A DNA stretch of 64,000 nucleotides from Hyphomicrobiales bacterium (GCA_900470095.1 UBZM01000087.1:1-64000), one strand, 5' to 3'; positions 53,827 to 62,935 are shown, counted from the stretch's first letter. Translations and numbers: made by a program. The notes: generated by a model not told the origin, from the letters alone.

Positions 53827-54521
53827 GCGACTGGCTGTCCCCCGAGGAGTGGACGGCGGTCAGGCTCAGCCTGCTTGTCGCAACGACGGCCACGATCGCG
53901 AGCCTGCCGATCGGCATCGCGATCGCGTTCCTGCTGGCGCGAGGCCGTTTCTGGGGTAAGTCGCTCCTGGACGCCCTCGTGCATCTGCCGCTGATCATGC
54001 CGCCCGTCGTGACCGGCTACCTGCTGCTGATCGGGTTCGGACGGCGCGGCCCGATCGGGCAGTTCCTCTATGACTGGTTCGGCATCGTCCTTTCCTTCCG
54101 CTGGACCGGTGCCGCGCTTGCCGCCGCCGTGATGGGCTTTCCGCTGATGGTGCGCGCGATCCGGCTCTCGATCGAGGCCGTCGATCGCAAGCTGGAGGAT
54201 GCCGCCGGCACCCTTGGCGCCAGTCCGCTCTGGGTCTTCCTCGCCGTGACCTTGCCGCTGTGCCTGCCCGGCATCGTCGTCGGCATGATCCTGAGCTTCG
54301 CCAAGGCGATGGGAGAGTTCGGCGCAACCATCACCTTCGTCTCGAACATCCCCGGCGAGACCCAGACCCTGCCCTCGGCGATCTACACTTTCACGCAGGT
54401 GCCGGGAGGCGAGGCCGGAGCCATGCGGCTGACGCTGATCTCGATTGCCATATCCGTCATCGCACTGTTTGCCTCCGAGGCGATGGCGCGTTTTGTCGGG
54501 CGCCGGATCGCGATCGAATGA
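53823..54521 (+). CDS. modB: Molybdate ABC transporter permease ModB
   Basis: The 232-residue membrane protein has five or six helices and the EAA loop LEDAAGTLGASPLWVFLAVT near residues 120-140. GEFGATITFVSNIPGETQTL is the ModB-specific segment. GTG at 53823 overlaps the modA stop as GTGA; its stop overlaps modC as ATGA. It forms the channel for molybdate. Confidence 0.95.
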   Translation: MSDWLSPEEWTAVRLSLLVATTATIASLPIGIAIAFLLARGRFWGKSLLDALVHLPLIMPPVVTGYLLLIGFGRRGPIGQFLYDWFGIVLSFRWTGAALAAAVMGFPLMVRAIRLSIEAVDRKLEDAAGTLGASPLWVFLAVTLPLCLPGIVVGMILSFAKAMGEFGATITFVSNIPGETQTLPSAIYTFTQVPGGEAGAMRLTLISIAISVIALFASEAMARFVGRRIAIE

Positions 54522-55612
54522 CACCGGCTCTCGATATCGCGGTCGAGCATCGGCTCGGGAACTTCCTGCTCGACGCCCGCTTCACTGCGGATGGCGGACT
54601 GACGGCTCTCTTCGGGCGCTCCGGCTCGGGCAAGACCTCTCTGGTCAATGTCATCGGCGGCCTGATCCGCCCGACACGTGGCCGGGTCGTCGTCGCCGGC
54701 GAAACCCTGGTCAATACCGACCGCGGCATCTTCGTCCCCAAACATCGCCGCCGGATCGGCTATGTCTTCCAGGAAGCGCGGCTGTTCCCGCATCTCACCG
54801 TCCGCCAGAACCTGCTCTTCGGACGCTGGTTCGCCCGGCACCACGGCCATGACGGCACCGAGATTGCGAACGTGCTCGAACTGCTCGGTATCGGCCATTT
54901 GCTGGAGCGCCGCCCCGCGGGGCTCTCCGGCGGCGAGAAGCAGCGCGTGGCGATCGGCCGAGCCCTGCTGGCAAGGCCGCGTCTGCTCCTGATGGACGAG
55001 CCGCTCGCTTCGCTCGATGAAGCACGCAAGGCCGAGATTCTGCCCTATATCGAGCGGTTACGCGACGAGATGGGCCTGCCGATCGTCTATGTCTCGCATT
55101 CGGCAACCGAAGTCGCACGCCTTGCGACGAACCTGGTCATCCTCGATCAGGGCGCGGTCAAGGCGTCGGGCCCGACCGCAGAGGTGATGTCGCGGCTCGA
55201 CGTCGCGATGTTGCCTGGAGCGCCGGAGGCGAGCGCCGTTCTCGACGCCGAGGTCACGGCTCTCGACCCTGTCCATCACCTGGCAACGCTGTCGACCCAG
55301 GCAGGCCGCCTCTTTGTCTCACGCCCCGGCCTGCGCGCGGGAGCGCGGCTGCGCGTCCGCATTCTCGCCAGCGACGTGCTGCTCAGCCTCAAGCCGCTGG
55401 AAGGCATCAGTGCGCTCAATGTGCTCCATGGTACCATTGTCGAGATTGGCATGGAGCGCGGAACGGACGGAGCTGCCATCGACCTGCGCATCGATTGCAA
55501 TGGCGTCATGCTCGTTGCCCGGCTGACCACGAAATCGGTGGCTCAGCTTGGGCTGAAACCGGGCAGCCCGATCTATGCGGTCATCAAGAGCGTCTCGGTC
55601 GACGCGCCCTAA
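54518..55612 (+). CDS. modC: Molybdate ABC transporter ATP-binding protein ModC
   Basis: The 364-residue protein has Walker A GRSGSGKT at 33-40, Q-loop GYVFQEARLFPHL, signature LSGGEKQRVAIGRALL, Walker B LLMDEPLASLD, and a C-terminal TOBE domain from about 295 (ISALNVLHGTIVEIG, LTTKSVAQLGLKPGSPIYAVIK) that binds molybdate for feedback. Start ATG at 54518 overlaps modB. Confidence 0.95.
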   Translation: MTPALDIAVEHRLGNFLLDARFTADGGLTALFGRSGSGKTSLVNVIGGLIRPTRGRVVVAGETLVNTDRGIFVPKHRRRIGYVFQEARLFPHLTVRQNLLFGRWFARHHGHDGTEIANVLELLGIGHLLERRPAGLSGGEKQRVAIGRALLARPRLLLMDEPLASLDEARKAEILPYIERLRDEMGLPIVYVSHSATEVARLATNLVILDQGAVKASGPTAEVMSRLDVAMLPGAPEASAVLDAEVTALDPVHHLATLSTQAGRLFVSRPGLRAGARLRVRILASDVLLSLKPLEGISALNVLHGTIVEIGMERGTDGAAIDLRIDCNGVMLVARLTTKSVAQLGLKPGSPIYAVIKSVSVDAP

Positions 55613-55745
55613 CGGTGTCCTGCCGCACGCTGAGGAGACTGGCAGTGCCGTTGCGCTGTCGTTCGGCGTATGGCTGCGCGGCGGGAAACGACGATGCAGG
55701 CCTGACCGAAGCCGGCTAGACTGGCCGCGCAACAAGGATGCCTGA

Positions 55746-56123
55746 ATGCCCGAAACGCCACCGCCTCCCGCCGTCGAACTCAGCCTCAGGCTCGACTTCT
55801 CGCCCGGCGGCCGTCTCGGCCCCGGCAAGGTCGAGTTGCTGGAAGCTGTCGAGCAGACGGGCTCGATTTCTGCAGCGGGGCGGGCGATGACCATGTCCTA
55901 CCGGCGAGCCTGGCTTTTGGTCGACGAACTCAACAGGATGTTCCGGCAACCGCTTGTGGAAGCCCAGCCCGGCGGCAGCAAGGGCGGCGGAGCGCATTTG
56001 ACGCCTCTTGGCCGCGAAGTCGTAGCGCATTACCGCGCTGTCGAGAGCAAGGCGCTGAAGGCGGGCAATCTTCATATCGAAGCCTTGCGCGGGCTCATCG
56101 ACGAGCGGGGCGGCACGTCTTGA
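55746..56123 (+). CDS. ModE N-terminal-domain transcriptional regulator
   Basis: The 125-residue protein is only the winged-helix part of ModE: RLDFSPGGRLGPGKVELLEAV, the HTH QTGSISAAGRAMTMSYRRAW and LLVDELNRMF, and the wing GGSKGGGAHLTPLGREVVAHY. Full-length ModE (about 260 residues) adds two TOBE domains for molybdate; those are absent here. It sits 133 bases downstream of modC. It should bind the box at 52972-52999; molybdate sensing would need another protein, possibly Mop. Confidence 0.9.
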   Translation: MPETPPPPAVELSLRLDFSPGGRLGPGKVELLEAVEQTGSISAAGRAMTMSYRRAWLLVDELNRMFRQPLVEAQPGGSKGGGAHLTPLGREVVAHYRAVESKALKAGNLHIEALRGLIDERGGTS

Positions 56124-56130
56124 AGCGAGA

Positions 56131-56161
56131 ACGGCGCACGGTCGAACTGACCGCGCGCCGT
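56131..56161. terminator. Hairpin between the modE-like gene and the ABC/oxidase operon
   Basis: ACGGCGC with GCGCCGT and CGGTC with GACCG form a 12-bp stem with one mismatch and loop GAACT, between two convergent genes. No T-run, so it may work as a bidirectional 3' end structure rather than a textbook terminator. Confidence 0.45.
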
Positions 56162-56180
56162 GGAAAGCAGGCCTCAGGGC

Positions 56181-57233
56181 TCAGCGTTCGATCATCTTGT
56201 TCCAGCGGCTGTTCCATTCCGGGCGCTTGGCATTGATCGCATCCCAGTCCAGCGTCACCGCGGTCTTCATGTTGGCGTGGAAGGCCTTGAGCTTCTCCTC
56301 GGCCTCCGGTGTCGTGGCCTTTGCCTTGGTGTTGGACGGCACGACGTTGCCGGCCGCCAGCGCCTTGCTCTGCGCATCGGCCGAAAGCAGATAGGCCGCC
56401 AGCTTCTGTGCCAGCTCCGGCTCGGAGTTGTTGGCGATGACGCATTGCGCCACCATCAGCACGACGGACCCTTCCTTCGGCTGGGCGTATTCCGCCGCAA
56501 TGCCCTTTTCCTTGAGGGTCGCGACCGCCGTCGGCGTCAGCGGGAAGATCGCAGCTTCGCCGGTCTGGACCATTTCCGAGATCTTGGCCGAGCTCGGGAT
56601 GAACTCGAGCACGTTCTTGCCGATCAGGTCGCGGAACTTGCTGAAGCCCGGCTCGACATTGGTCTCATTGCCACCCTGGATCCGGTTGAACATCAGGAAG
56701 GCGTGCAGACCGAAGGAGGACGCCGAGGCCGACTGGAACACGACCTTGCCCTTGAACTTCGGGTCGGCGAGATCCATCCACGAGGTCGGCGCAGCCCAGC
56801 CCTTCTCGTCGAACATCTTCTTGTTATAGGCGAGCCCGGTCATGCCGAGGTCGATGCCGACCGCCATGTCGTCCTTCATCCGGGTGCCCTGAGCAAGCTC
56901 GGCCAGCTCTGGACCGGGCTTCAGCTTTTCGCAGAGGCCGGCGCCGATCGCGCGCACCATGACGCCGTCATCGAGGAACATCACATGCATCTGCGGCTTG
57001 TCCTTGGCCGCAGTCGCCTTGGCCAGGATGTCCGAGGAGGTGCCGGGCACGACGACGATCTTGACGTCGTTCGCCTTCTCGAACTCGGGGAAGACGGCCT
57101 GCGTGAAGGTGCGTTCGAAATTGCCGCCATTCATGCCGACATAGAGCGTCTTGGACTGCGCCAAGGCGGCGCCGGAGGCGACGACGGCGAAGGCGGCGAC
57201 AGTGCTCGCCAAAGCGGTGCGGCGGTTGATCAT
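56181..57233 (-). CDS. ABC transporter substrate-binding protein (PotD/AfuA class)
   Basis: The 350-residue protein has a signal peptide ending GAALAQ at about 26, then LYVGMNGGNFERTFTQAVFPEFEKA, and a periplasmic bilobal fold with MFLDDGVMVRAIGAGLCEKL, YNKKMFDEKGWAAPTSW and a C-terminal helical part. It belongs to extracellular solute-binding family 1/8 (spermidine/putrescine, iron). It is the last gene of the operon; ATG at 57233 overlaps the upstream DadA-like stop as ATGA. Substrate likely an amino acid, opine or betaine by context. Confidence 0.92.
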   Translation of the reverse strand: MINRRTALASTVAAFAVVASGAALAQSKTLYVGMNGGNFERTFTQAVFPEFEKANDVKIVVVPGTSSDILAKATAAKDKPQMHVMFLDDGVMVRAIGAGLCEKLKPGPELAELAQGTRMKDDMAVGIDLGMTGLAYNKKMFDEKGWAAPTSWMDLADPKFKGKVVFQSASASSFGLHAFLMFNRIQGGNETNVEPGFSKFRDLIGKNVLEFIPSSAKISEMVQTGEAAIFPLTPTAVATLKEKGIAAEYAQPKEGSVVLMVAQCVIANNSEPELAQKLAAYLLSADAQSKALAAGNVVPSNTKAKATTPEAEEKLKAFHANMKTAVTLDWDAINAKRPEWNSRWNKMIER

Positions 57234-58426
57234 GAACGTGTCTCCCTTGGGTGTTGTGGCTCTGACGCTTCTCCCGCACCCGAGCCTCGGTCTGTGCGGG
57301 TCGAAATCGGAACGGGCGCGAAGCGTCCGATCGTGAAGGCGTCGATGGGCGTCGTGCTGCGCCCGTCGCGAACGAGTTCGGCGAGGACCTCGCCGACGCC
57401 GGGTGCGATCTGAAAGCCGGCCCCGGTGAAGCCGAAGGCGTGGATCAGGCCGGGTGTCGTCAGGCTCAGCCCGATCACCGGGTTGTGGTCAGGTATCGCT
57501 CCCTCGGTGCCGCTCCAGAAGCGGATGGCATGAGCGTGGCGCAGGCCCGGGAAAAGTTCGGCCGCCCGGTTCATGATGGCAAGCGCGCCCTCGCCGCGTG
57601 GGCGCGAGAAATCGGGATCGTCCAGGGGCAAGGCGCGTTCGCCGCCGACGACGCAATTGCCGCGCTCGACCTGCCGGGCATAGATGCCGCCGCCCTCCAT
57701 GCCGATATTGGCGGTCATGATCGCCTCGAGCGGCTCGGTGACCACCATCGAGGGATAGATGCGCGCAAGCGGCACGCTCTCGCCAAAGGCCGCAGCGAAG
57801 CTGTCCGCCCAGGCGCCCGCGCTGTTGATGACGAAACGCGCGCTCAGCGAAAGATCATCGCCCGCTTCCAGCGCGAAACCCGCACCGTTGCGCGTGACGC
57901 CCTTCACCGGCGTGTTCTCCAGCACATGGACACCGGCACGGCGCGCTGCGCTGGCAAAGCCGGTCGAGACCAGTCGCGGATTGGCATGGCCGTCGCCGGC
58001 GCAGAAGGAGGCGCCGACCACGTCGCCGCCGACCCAGCCGAAGCGCTCGCGCAGGCCGTTATGGCCAATCAGCTCGAGGCCGAGCCCCTGTCCGGCAACC
58101 ACCTCGGCATAGGCTTCAAGTGCAGCCATGTCGGCCTCGTCGCGCGCGAGCTTGAGGTGGCCGGAGCGCAGGAACTCGCCATCGATGCCGATCAACGCCT
58201 GCAGCCGCGGCCAGATGGCATGCGCGCGCTGAGACAGCGGCAATTGCTCGAGCGGCCGTCCCTGGCGACGCACGCCGCCATAGTTTACGCCGCTCGCCTG
58301 CGCGCCACAAAAGCCCTTGTCGAGCAGCGCCACCGACATGCCCATGCCGCGCAGCGCGAGAGCCGCCGAACTGCCGACCAGGCCACCGCCGATGATGGCG
58401 ACATCGACATCAAGACGCCGGCTCAT
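57230..58426 (-). CDS. FAD-dependent amine/amino acid oxidase (DadA-like, oxidase beta-type subunit)
   Basis: The 398-residue protein begins with a dinucleotide-binding motif DVDVAIIGGGLVGSSAALALRG, and has GVNYGGVRRQGR, then VINSAGAWADSF and GLIHAFGFTGAGFQIAPGVGE near the end, the DAO/DadA pattern. Members oxidise the C-N bond of D-amino or N-substituted amino acids. ATG at 58426 overlaps the upstream gene as ATGA. It resembles the OoxB/HcnC/LhpB-type subunit; together with the next two genes it may form a heterotrimer. Confidence 0.9.
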   Translation of the reverse strand: MSRRLDVDVAIIGGGLVGSSAALALRGMGMSVALLDKGFCGAQASGVNYGGVRRQGRPLEQLPLSQRAHAIWPRLQALIGIDGEFLRSGHLKLARDEADMAALEAYAEVVAGQGLGLELIGHNGLRERFGWVGGDVVGASFCAGDGHANPRLVSTGFASAARRAGVHVLENTPVKGVTRNGAGFALEAGDDLSLSARFVINSAGAWADSFAAAFGESVPLARIYPSMVVTEPLEAIMTANIGMEGGGIYARQVERGNCVVGGERALPLDDPDFSRPRGEGALAIMNRAAELFPGLRHAHAIRFWSGTEGAIPDHNPVIGLSLTTPGLIHAFGFTGAGFQIAPGVGEVLAELVRDGRSTTPIDAFTIGRFAPVPISTRTDRGSGAGEASEPQHPRETRS

Positions 58427-59814
58427 TCCGCGGCCTCCGCACCACCGGTTGCGGCCATCGTCAGCGCGAGGGGGATCGGCTTGACCGGCGCCTGGCTCCG
58501 CAGCCGGCCGACGGCGTCGATTCCCCGGCCGGTCTCTCCGGCTAGAATCTCGGCCGCCACGCTGCCGCAGATCCGTCCCTGGCAACGGCCCATGCCAATC
58601 CGGCTAACGGCCTTCAGCCGGTTGAGTTCGCTGATCTCGAAATTGCCGACGGCGCGGCGAACCTCGCCAGCGCTGATCTCTTCGCAGCGGCAGACGGGGG
58701 TCTCGTCGGCAATGTCCTTCGCCCAATGCGCCGGGAACGGGAACGCGGATTCGAGGACATTGCGGAAGCGGCCGATGCGGGACAGCGCGCGCTCGATCGC
58801 CACGGCGCGCTCAGGGGCATGCGCCAAGCCGCGATCCTCGAGCAGGGCTAGCCCGGCGCGCTCGCCCGCAAGCTCCGCAGCATCTGCCCCTGCAATGGCG
58901 GCTCCGTCACCCGCGAGATAGACCCCTGGCACGCTGCCACGACCGCCCGCATCGCTTTCGGGGAGCCAGGCACGGTCACGCTGGTCGAACCGGAAGCGGC
59001 AACCGGCGAGATCGGCGAGCTGGGTTTCCGAGCGCAGCGCCAGGCCGTAGCCGATGCCATCGCAGGAGAGCGTCCGCGAGCGCGAGCCCTGGCGCCACAT
59101 GATCGCCTCGACGCGCCTGTCCCCTTCGACCCGGACATCCTCCACGCCATAATGCAGCGCGACGCCGCGCAGCCTGAGTTCGGCCGTCATCCGCATGCCG
59201 CGCAAGATGACCGCAGGTTCGAGCGTAAGGCCGCGCAGCAGGTTGAACTTCGCGTTGAAAGGAGCGGTATCCAGCACCGCGGCGACGTCGACGCCAGCCT
59301 TCAAATACTGCCAGGCGACGAGATAGAGCAGCGGCCCGGAGCCGAGGAAGACGACGCGCGAGCCAATCGCGCAGCCTTGCGCCTTCAGTGCGATCTGGGC
59401 ACCACCGAGGGTGAAGACGCCCGGCAGGGTCCAGCCCGGCATCGGCAGGATGCGATCGGTCGCGCCGGTCGCCAGGATCAACCCGTCATAGGCGATCTTC
59501 CGGCTGGTTCCGGCGACCGCGACATCGGCCTTGCCGTCCCGCAGGTTCCAGAGCAGCGCCTGCGGCCAGTAATCGAGCCGCCCGGCAAGGGCGGCGAAAT
59601 CGCGGTGGAGCGTCTCGGCCTTCGACGCTTCGGAGCCATAGAGCGCCGTGCTGCTGCGTTCGTCGGCAACCAGCCTCTGGCGATAGATCTGGCCGCCGCT
59701 GGCAGGCGCCTCGTCGACCACGAGCGGACGCAGGCCGGCCTTGACCAGTGTCTCGGCGGCCCGGACGCCGGCGGGCCCGGCGCCAACGATTAGCGGTTGC
59801 GCAGGCGCCGTCAC
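58423..59814 (-). CDS. NAD(P)/FAD-dependent oxidoreductase with [2Fe-2S] C-terminus (oxidase alpha-type subunit)
   Basis: The start is GTG at 59814, right after GGGGAGGGCGGC. The 463-residue product has an FAD motif LIVGAGPAGVRAAETL, a second dinucleotide motif VVFLGSGPLLYLVAWQYL, and a C-terminal BFD-type cysteine set, CRCEE and GRCQGRICG, a [2Fe-2S] site. This resembles the alpha/A subunits of opine oxidase, HCN synthase and D-hydroxyproline dehydrogenase. Its stop overlaps the DadA-like gene and its start the small ferredoxin, both by four bases. Confidence 0.9.
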   Translation of the reverse strand: MTAPAQPLIVGAGPAGVRAAETLVKAGLRPLVVDEAPASGGQIYRQRLVADERSSTALYGSEASKAETLHRDFAALAGRLDYWPQALLWNLRDGKADVAVAGTSRKIAYDGLILATGATDRILPMPGWTLPGVFTLGGAQIALKAQGCAIGSRVVFLGSGPLLYLVAWQYLKAGVDVAAVLDTAPFNAKFNLLRGLTLEPAVILRGMRMTAELRLRGVALHYGVEDVRVEGDRRVEAIMWRQGSRSRTLSCDGIGYGLALRSETQLADLAGCRFRFDQRDRAWLPESDAGGRGSVPGVYLAGDGAAIAGADAAELAGERAGLALLEDRGLAHAPERAVAIERALSRIGRFRNVLESAFPFPAHWAKDIADETPVCRCEEISAGEVRRAVGNFEISELNRLKAVSRIGMGRCQGRICGSVAAEILAGETGRGIDAVGRLRSQAPVKPIPLALTMAATGGAEAAE

Positions 59815-60101
59815 GCCGCCCTCCCCTTGGCTGTCACGATCCGCATGCCGGCGGCGAGCGCCGTGGTGCAGGCGCGCAGGCGTTCTCCGCCTTCGAGACG
59901 GACCCAGCAATCCTGGCAGGCGCCCATCTGGCAGAAGCCGGCGCGCGGCGAGGCCGAGAACTCGCTCACCCGCAGCACCTCGCTGCGATTGAGGATGGCG
60001 GTCAGCACGGTGTCTCCGGCCCGCCCCTCGCAAGGCTCGCCGTCGAGAATGAAGGCGATGACCGGGTGGCTCTTGCGTGCGATGCGGTGAAGCAGTGGCA
60101 T
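59811..60101 (-). CDS. Small [2Fe-2S] protein (oxidase gamma-type subunit)
   Basis: The 96-residue protein has an N-terminal ubiquitin-like start (VIAFILDGEPCEGRAGDTVLTAIL) and the plant-type ferredoxin cysteines in AGFCQMGACQDCWV and a later RACTTAL. It is the size of the small Fe-S subunit (HcnA, OoxC, LhpE-type) that accompanies the two flavoproteins. It follows the permease by ten bases. Confidence 0.9.
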   Translation of the reverse strand: MPLLHRIARKSHPVIAFILDGEPCEGRAGDTVLTAILNRSEVLRVSEFSASPRAGFCQMGACQDCWVRLEGGERLRACTTALAAGMRIVTAKGRAA

Positions 60102-60111
60102 CGGTCCGCGC

Positions 60112-60906
60112 TCACTTCTGTCCGACGAGGATCTTGTCGAGCCCGAACGCGCGGTCGAGCACCAGCATCGCGCCGGCCGTCAGCGCGATCATCAGCGCCG
60201 AGACCGCCGCCATCATCGGGTCGATGGATTCGGTCGCGTACATGTACATCCGGACCGGCAAGGTCACGGTCGCCGGCGAGGTGACGAAGATCGACATGGT
60301 CAGCTCGTCGAAGCTGTTGATGAAGGCGAGCAGCCAGCCGCCGGTGATGCCCGGCAGGATCATCGGCGCGGTGACGCGGCGGAACACCGTCCAGTGCGAG
60401 GCGCCGAGCGTCATCGCCGCCTGCTCGGCGCTGCGATCCATGCCCGAGAGCGCCGCAAGGACTAGCCGCAGCACGTAGGGCGTGACGATGATGACATGGC
60501 TGACCACCAGCCAGGTGAAGCTTCCGGTCGCGCCGATCAGGGCGAAGAGCCGCAGGAACGCCACGCCCAGCACGAGATGCGGGATGATCAGCGGCGATAG
60601 GAAGAGCGCGTTCAGCCCATCGCGGCCGGGGAAGTCGTAGCGGTCGATGGCGAGCCCGGCCGGCACGGCCAGTGCGATCGCGATCGTCGCCGACAGTGTC
60701 GCCAGCCACAGGCTGTTGACGAAGGAGGCGACGAAATCCGGGTGCACGAAGATCTCGCGGAACCAACGCAGCGAGAAGCTGGTGGTCGGGATCGAGAGCG
60801 TGTTCTCGGGCGTGAAAGCGACGAGGCAGATGACCAGCAGCGGCGCCAGCACGAAGGCGACGACGAGCGTGTGGAAGGCAAGCGCGATCGGACCATTCTT
60901 CTGCAT
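60112..60906 (-). CDS. ABC transporter permease (PotC type)
   Basis: The 264-residue membrane protein has six helices and the EAA-loop segment QAAMTLGASHWTVFRRVTAPMI at about 165-186. FLSPLIIPHLVLGVAFLR is typical of PotC/YdcV permeases. It is paired with the PotB-type permease five bases upstream. Together they import through a two-permease, one-ATPase complex. Confidence 0.92.
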   Translation of the reverse strand: MQKNGPIALAFHTLVVAFVLAPLLVICLVAFTPENTLSIPTTSFSLRWFREIFVHPDFVASFVNSLWLATLSATIAIALAVPAGLAIDRYDFPGRDGLNALFLSPLIIPHLVLGVAFLRLFALIGATGSFTWLVVSHVIIVTPYVLRLVLAALSGMDRSAEQAAMTLGASHWTVFRRVTAPMILPGITGGWLLAFINSFDELTMSIFVTSPATVTLPVRMYMYATESIDPMMAAVSALMIALTAGAMLVLDRAFGLDKILVGQK

Positions 60907-60911
60907 GGCGC

Positions 60912-61769
60912 TTATCCCAGGGTCCGGCGGGCGCGGGCTTCGACCATGCGGTTATAGGCCAGCATGATGACGAGGTTCGCGACGAGCACGATGATCGCGA
61001 TCGTGGCTCCGAGCGGCCAGTTCAGCTCATGCATGAACTCGTCATAGACGAGCGTCGCCGCCATCTTGAGCCGGCGGCCGCCAAGCAGGCCAGGGATGGC
61101 GAAGGCGCTGGCCGAGAGCCCGAAGACGATCAGGCTGCCAGACAGCATGCCCATGCTGACCTGCGGCATCACCACACGGCGCAGTGCCGTGAAACGCGAG
61201 GCGCCAAGTGTCCAGGCGGCTGCCTCGACTGCGGGATCGAGCCTCTGCAGCGATGTCCAGACCGGGATGACCATGAAGGGCAGCATCACGTGGACAAGCG
61301 CGATCACGATCGCCGTCTCGGTGTAGAGCAGCTTCACCGTGCCAAACCCGAGCGCCTGGAGCGCCTGGTTCACCAGGCCGGTCGAGCCAAGCAGCATGCT
61401 CCAGCCAAAGGCGCGAACGACGACGGAGACGAGCAGCGGGCCGATGATCACGAGCAGGAAAACGGAGCGCCAAGGGTCGCGCATCCGCGCCAGGATATAG
61501 GCCTCCGGCACACCGATCAGCGCGCAGAGCAGTGTCGTCAGCGCAGCCACGCGCAACGTCCGCCAGAAGATACCGAGATAATAATCGTCGGTGACCACTG
61601 CGAGGTAGTGGGCAAGCGTGAACTCGTTCTTGATGCCCGTGCCGTGGTCATAGACGTGGAATGACAGGATCACCGTCAGCACCAGCGGGACGATGACCAG
61701 AGCCAGGAATAGCAGCGCGCCGGGCGAGACCAGCAGCCAGGGCGTCAGCGCCGAGCGGGCCCGGCTCAT
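60912..61769 (-). CDS. ABC transporter permease (PotB type)
   Basis: The 285-residue membrane protein has six helices. Near residue 195 it has EAAAWTLGASRFTALRRVVM, the EAA loop, and earlier GPLLVSVVVRAFGWSMLLG, the PotB/YdcU-type signature. Its ATG at 61769 overlaps the ATPase stop as ATGA, showing tight coupling. Confidence 0.92.
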   Translation of the reverse strand: MSRARSALTPWLLVSPGALLFLALVIVPLVLTVILSFHVYDHGTGIKNEFTLAHYLAVVTDDYYLGIFWRTLRVAALTTLLCALIGVPEAYILARMRDPWRSVFLLVIIGPLLVSVVVRAFGWSMLLGSTGLVNQALQALGFGTVKLLYTETAIVIALVHVMLPFMVIPVWTSLQRLDPAVEAAAWTLGASRFTALRRVVMPQVSMGMLSGSLIVFGLSASAFAIPGLLGGRRLKMAATLVYDEFMHELNWPLGATIAIIVLVANLVIMLAYNRMVEARARRTLG

Positions 61770-62839
61770 GCCGCGGCTCCGGCCGTGGCGGTAATGGCCT
61801 CGACCCTGAGGCTCGCTGGCGTCCAGTCCAGTGCAACCGCATCGCCCTCGCCCGCCGGCTCCTCGCCATGATTGGGAACCGAGACGGAGAGCGCTCCAAC
61901 CGGCGTTTCGACGGTGAACAGCCAGTAGCTGCCAAGAAAGAAGCGATTGACGATGGTACCGTCGACCCGGCCCTGGCCATGCGCCCGCAGCAGGATCTTT
62001 TCAGGACGCAGCGAGAGCGCGACCGTCTGGCCGTCCGGAAAGCTCGCCTGCTCGCAAGGCAGGGACACGCCGTTGATCTGCGCTGTTCCGGAAGGGCCCT
62101 GCCCTCGCCAGACGCCGTCCAGCCGGTTCATCTTTCCGACGAAGGAGGAGATGAAAGCCGTGGCCGGGTGCTCATAGAGCCGGTAAGGCGCATCGATCTG
62201 GGTCATCCGACCCTGCTCCATCACGACCACCCGATCGCTGATCGACAAGGCTTCGGCCTGGTCATGCGTGACCATGATCGTCGTCGTGCCGACGCTCTGC
62301 TGGATCCGGCGCAGTTCGAACTGCATTTCCTCGCGCAGCTTGGCGTCGAGATTGGAAAGCGGCTCGTCGAGCAGCAGCACCGGCGGCACGATCACCAATG
62401 CACGCGCGATCGCGACGCGCTGGCGCTGACCGCCCGAAAGCTGGCGCGGATAGCGGTCCGCGAGCTGGGCCAGATGCACCAGCCCGAGCATCGTCTTGAC
62501 GCGCTTGTCACGCTCGGCACGGGCGACCTTGCGCATTTCCAGGCCGAAGGCGACGTTCTGCGCCACAGTCATGTGCGGAAACAGCGCATAGCTCTGGAAG
62601 ACGATGCCGAGCCCGCGCGTGTTCGGCTTCTCATGCGTGATGTCGCGCCCGTCGAGCGTGATCGTTCCACGCGTCGGTTCGACGAGGCCGGCGATCATCT
62701 GAAGCGTCGTGGTCTTGCCGCAGCCGGATGGACCGAGCAGCGAAACGAACTCGCCCTTGGCGACGCTGAGGTCGACATCGCGCACCGCGGCGTGATCGCC
62801 ATAGACCTTGCTCAGCGACGCCAGCGTCAGGAAGCCCAT
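61766..62839 (-). CDS. ABC transporter ATP-binding protein (PotA type)
   Basis: From ATG at 62839 the product has 357 residues; a longer frame to 62902 has no RBS support. Walker A GPSGCGKTT is at about 36-44, Q-loop GIVFQSYALFPHMT, signature LSGGQRQRVAIARALV, Walker B LLLDEPLSNLD, and C-terminal TOBE_2 domain (VALSLRPEKILL, FFLGSYWLFTVE). First gene of a seven-gene operon (ATPase, two permeases, three oxidase subunits, binding protein). The promoter faces a divergent IclR gene. Confidence 0.94.
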   Translation of the reverse strand: MGFLTLASLSKVYGDHAAVRDVDLSVAKGEFVSLLGPSGCGKTTTLQMIAGLVEPTRGTITLDGRDITHEKPNTRGLGIVFQSYALFPHMTVAQNVAFGLEMRKVARAERDKRVKTMLGLVHLAQLADRYPRQLSGGQRQRVAIARALVIVPPVLLLDEPLSNLDAKLREEMQFELRRIQQSVGTTTIMVTHDQAEALSISDRVVVMEQGRMTQIDAPYRLYEHPATAFISSFVGKMNRLDGVWRGQGPSGTAQINGVSLPCEQASFPDGQTVALSLRPEKILLRAHGQGRVDGTIVNRFFLGSYWLFTVETPVGALSVSVPNHGEEPAGEGDAVALDWTPASLRVEAITATAGAAA

Positions 62840-62935
62840 CTCCACCTCGCCTGGTAGACACCCCGCGAGCATCGAACGGGGCGCCGATCTGCAACGGCGC
62901 AAGGAGGCGGCAGGGGCGGGAATTCGTCAATTCAT

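Noticed and set aside
56160-57413. 417-codon plus-strand frame opposite the ABC binding protein
   Set aside because: Shadow of the coding strand; composition rich in D/H/R typical of antisense frames.
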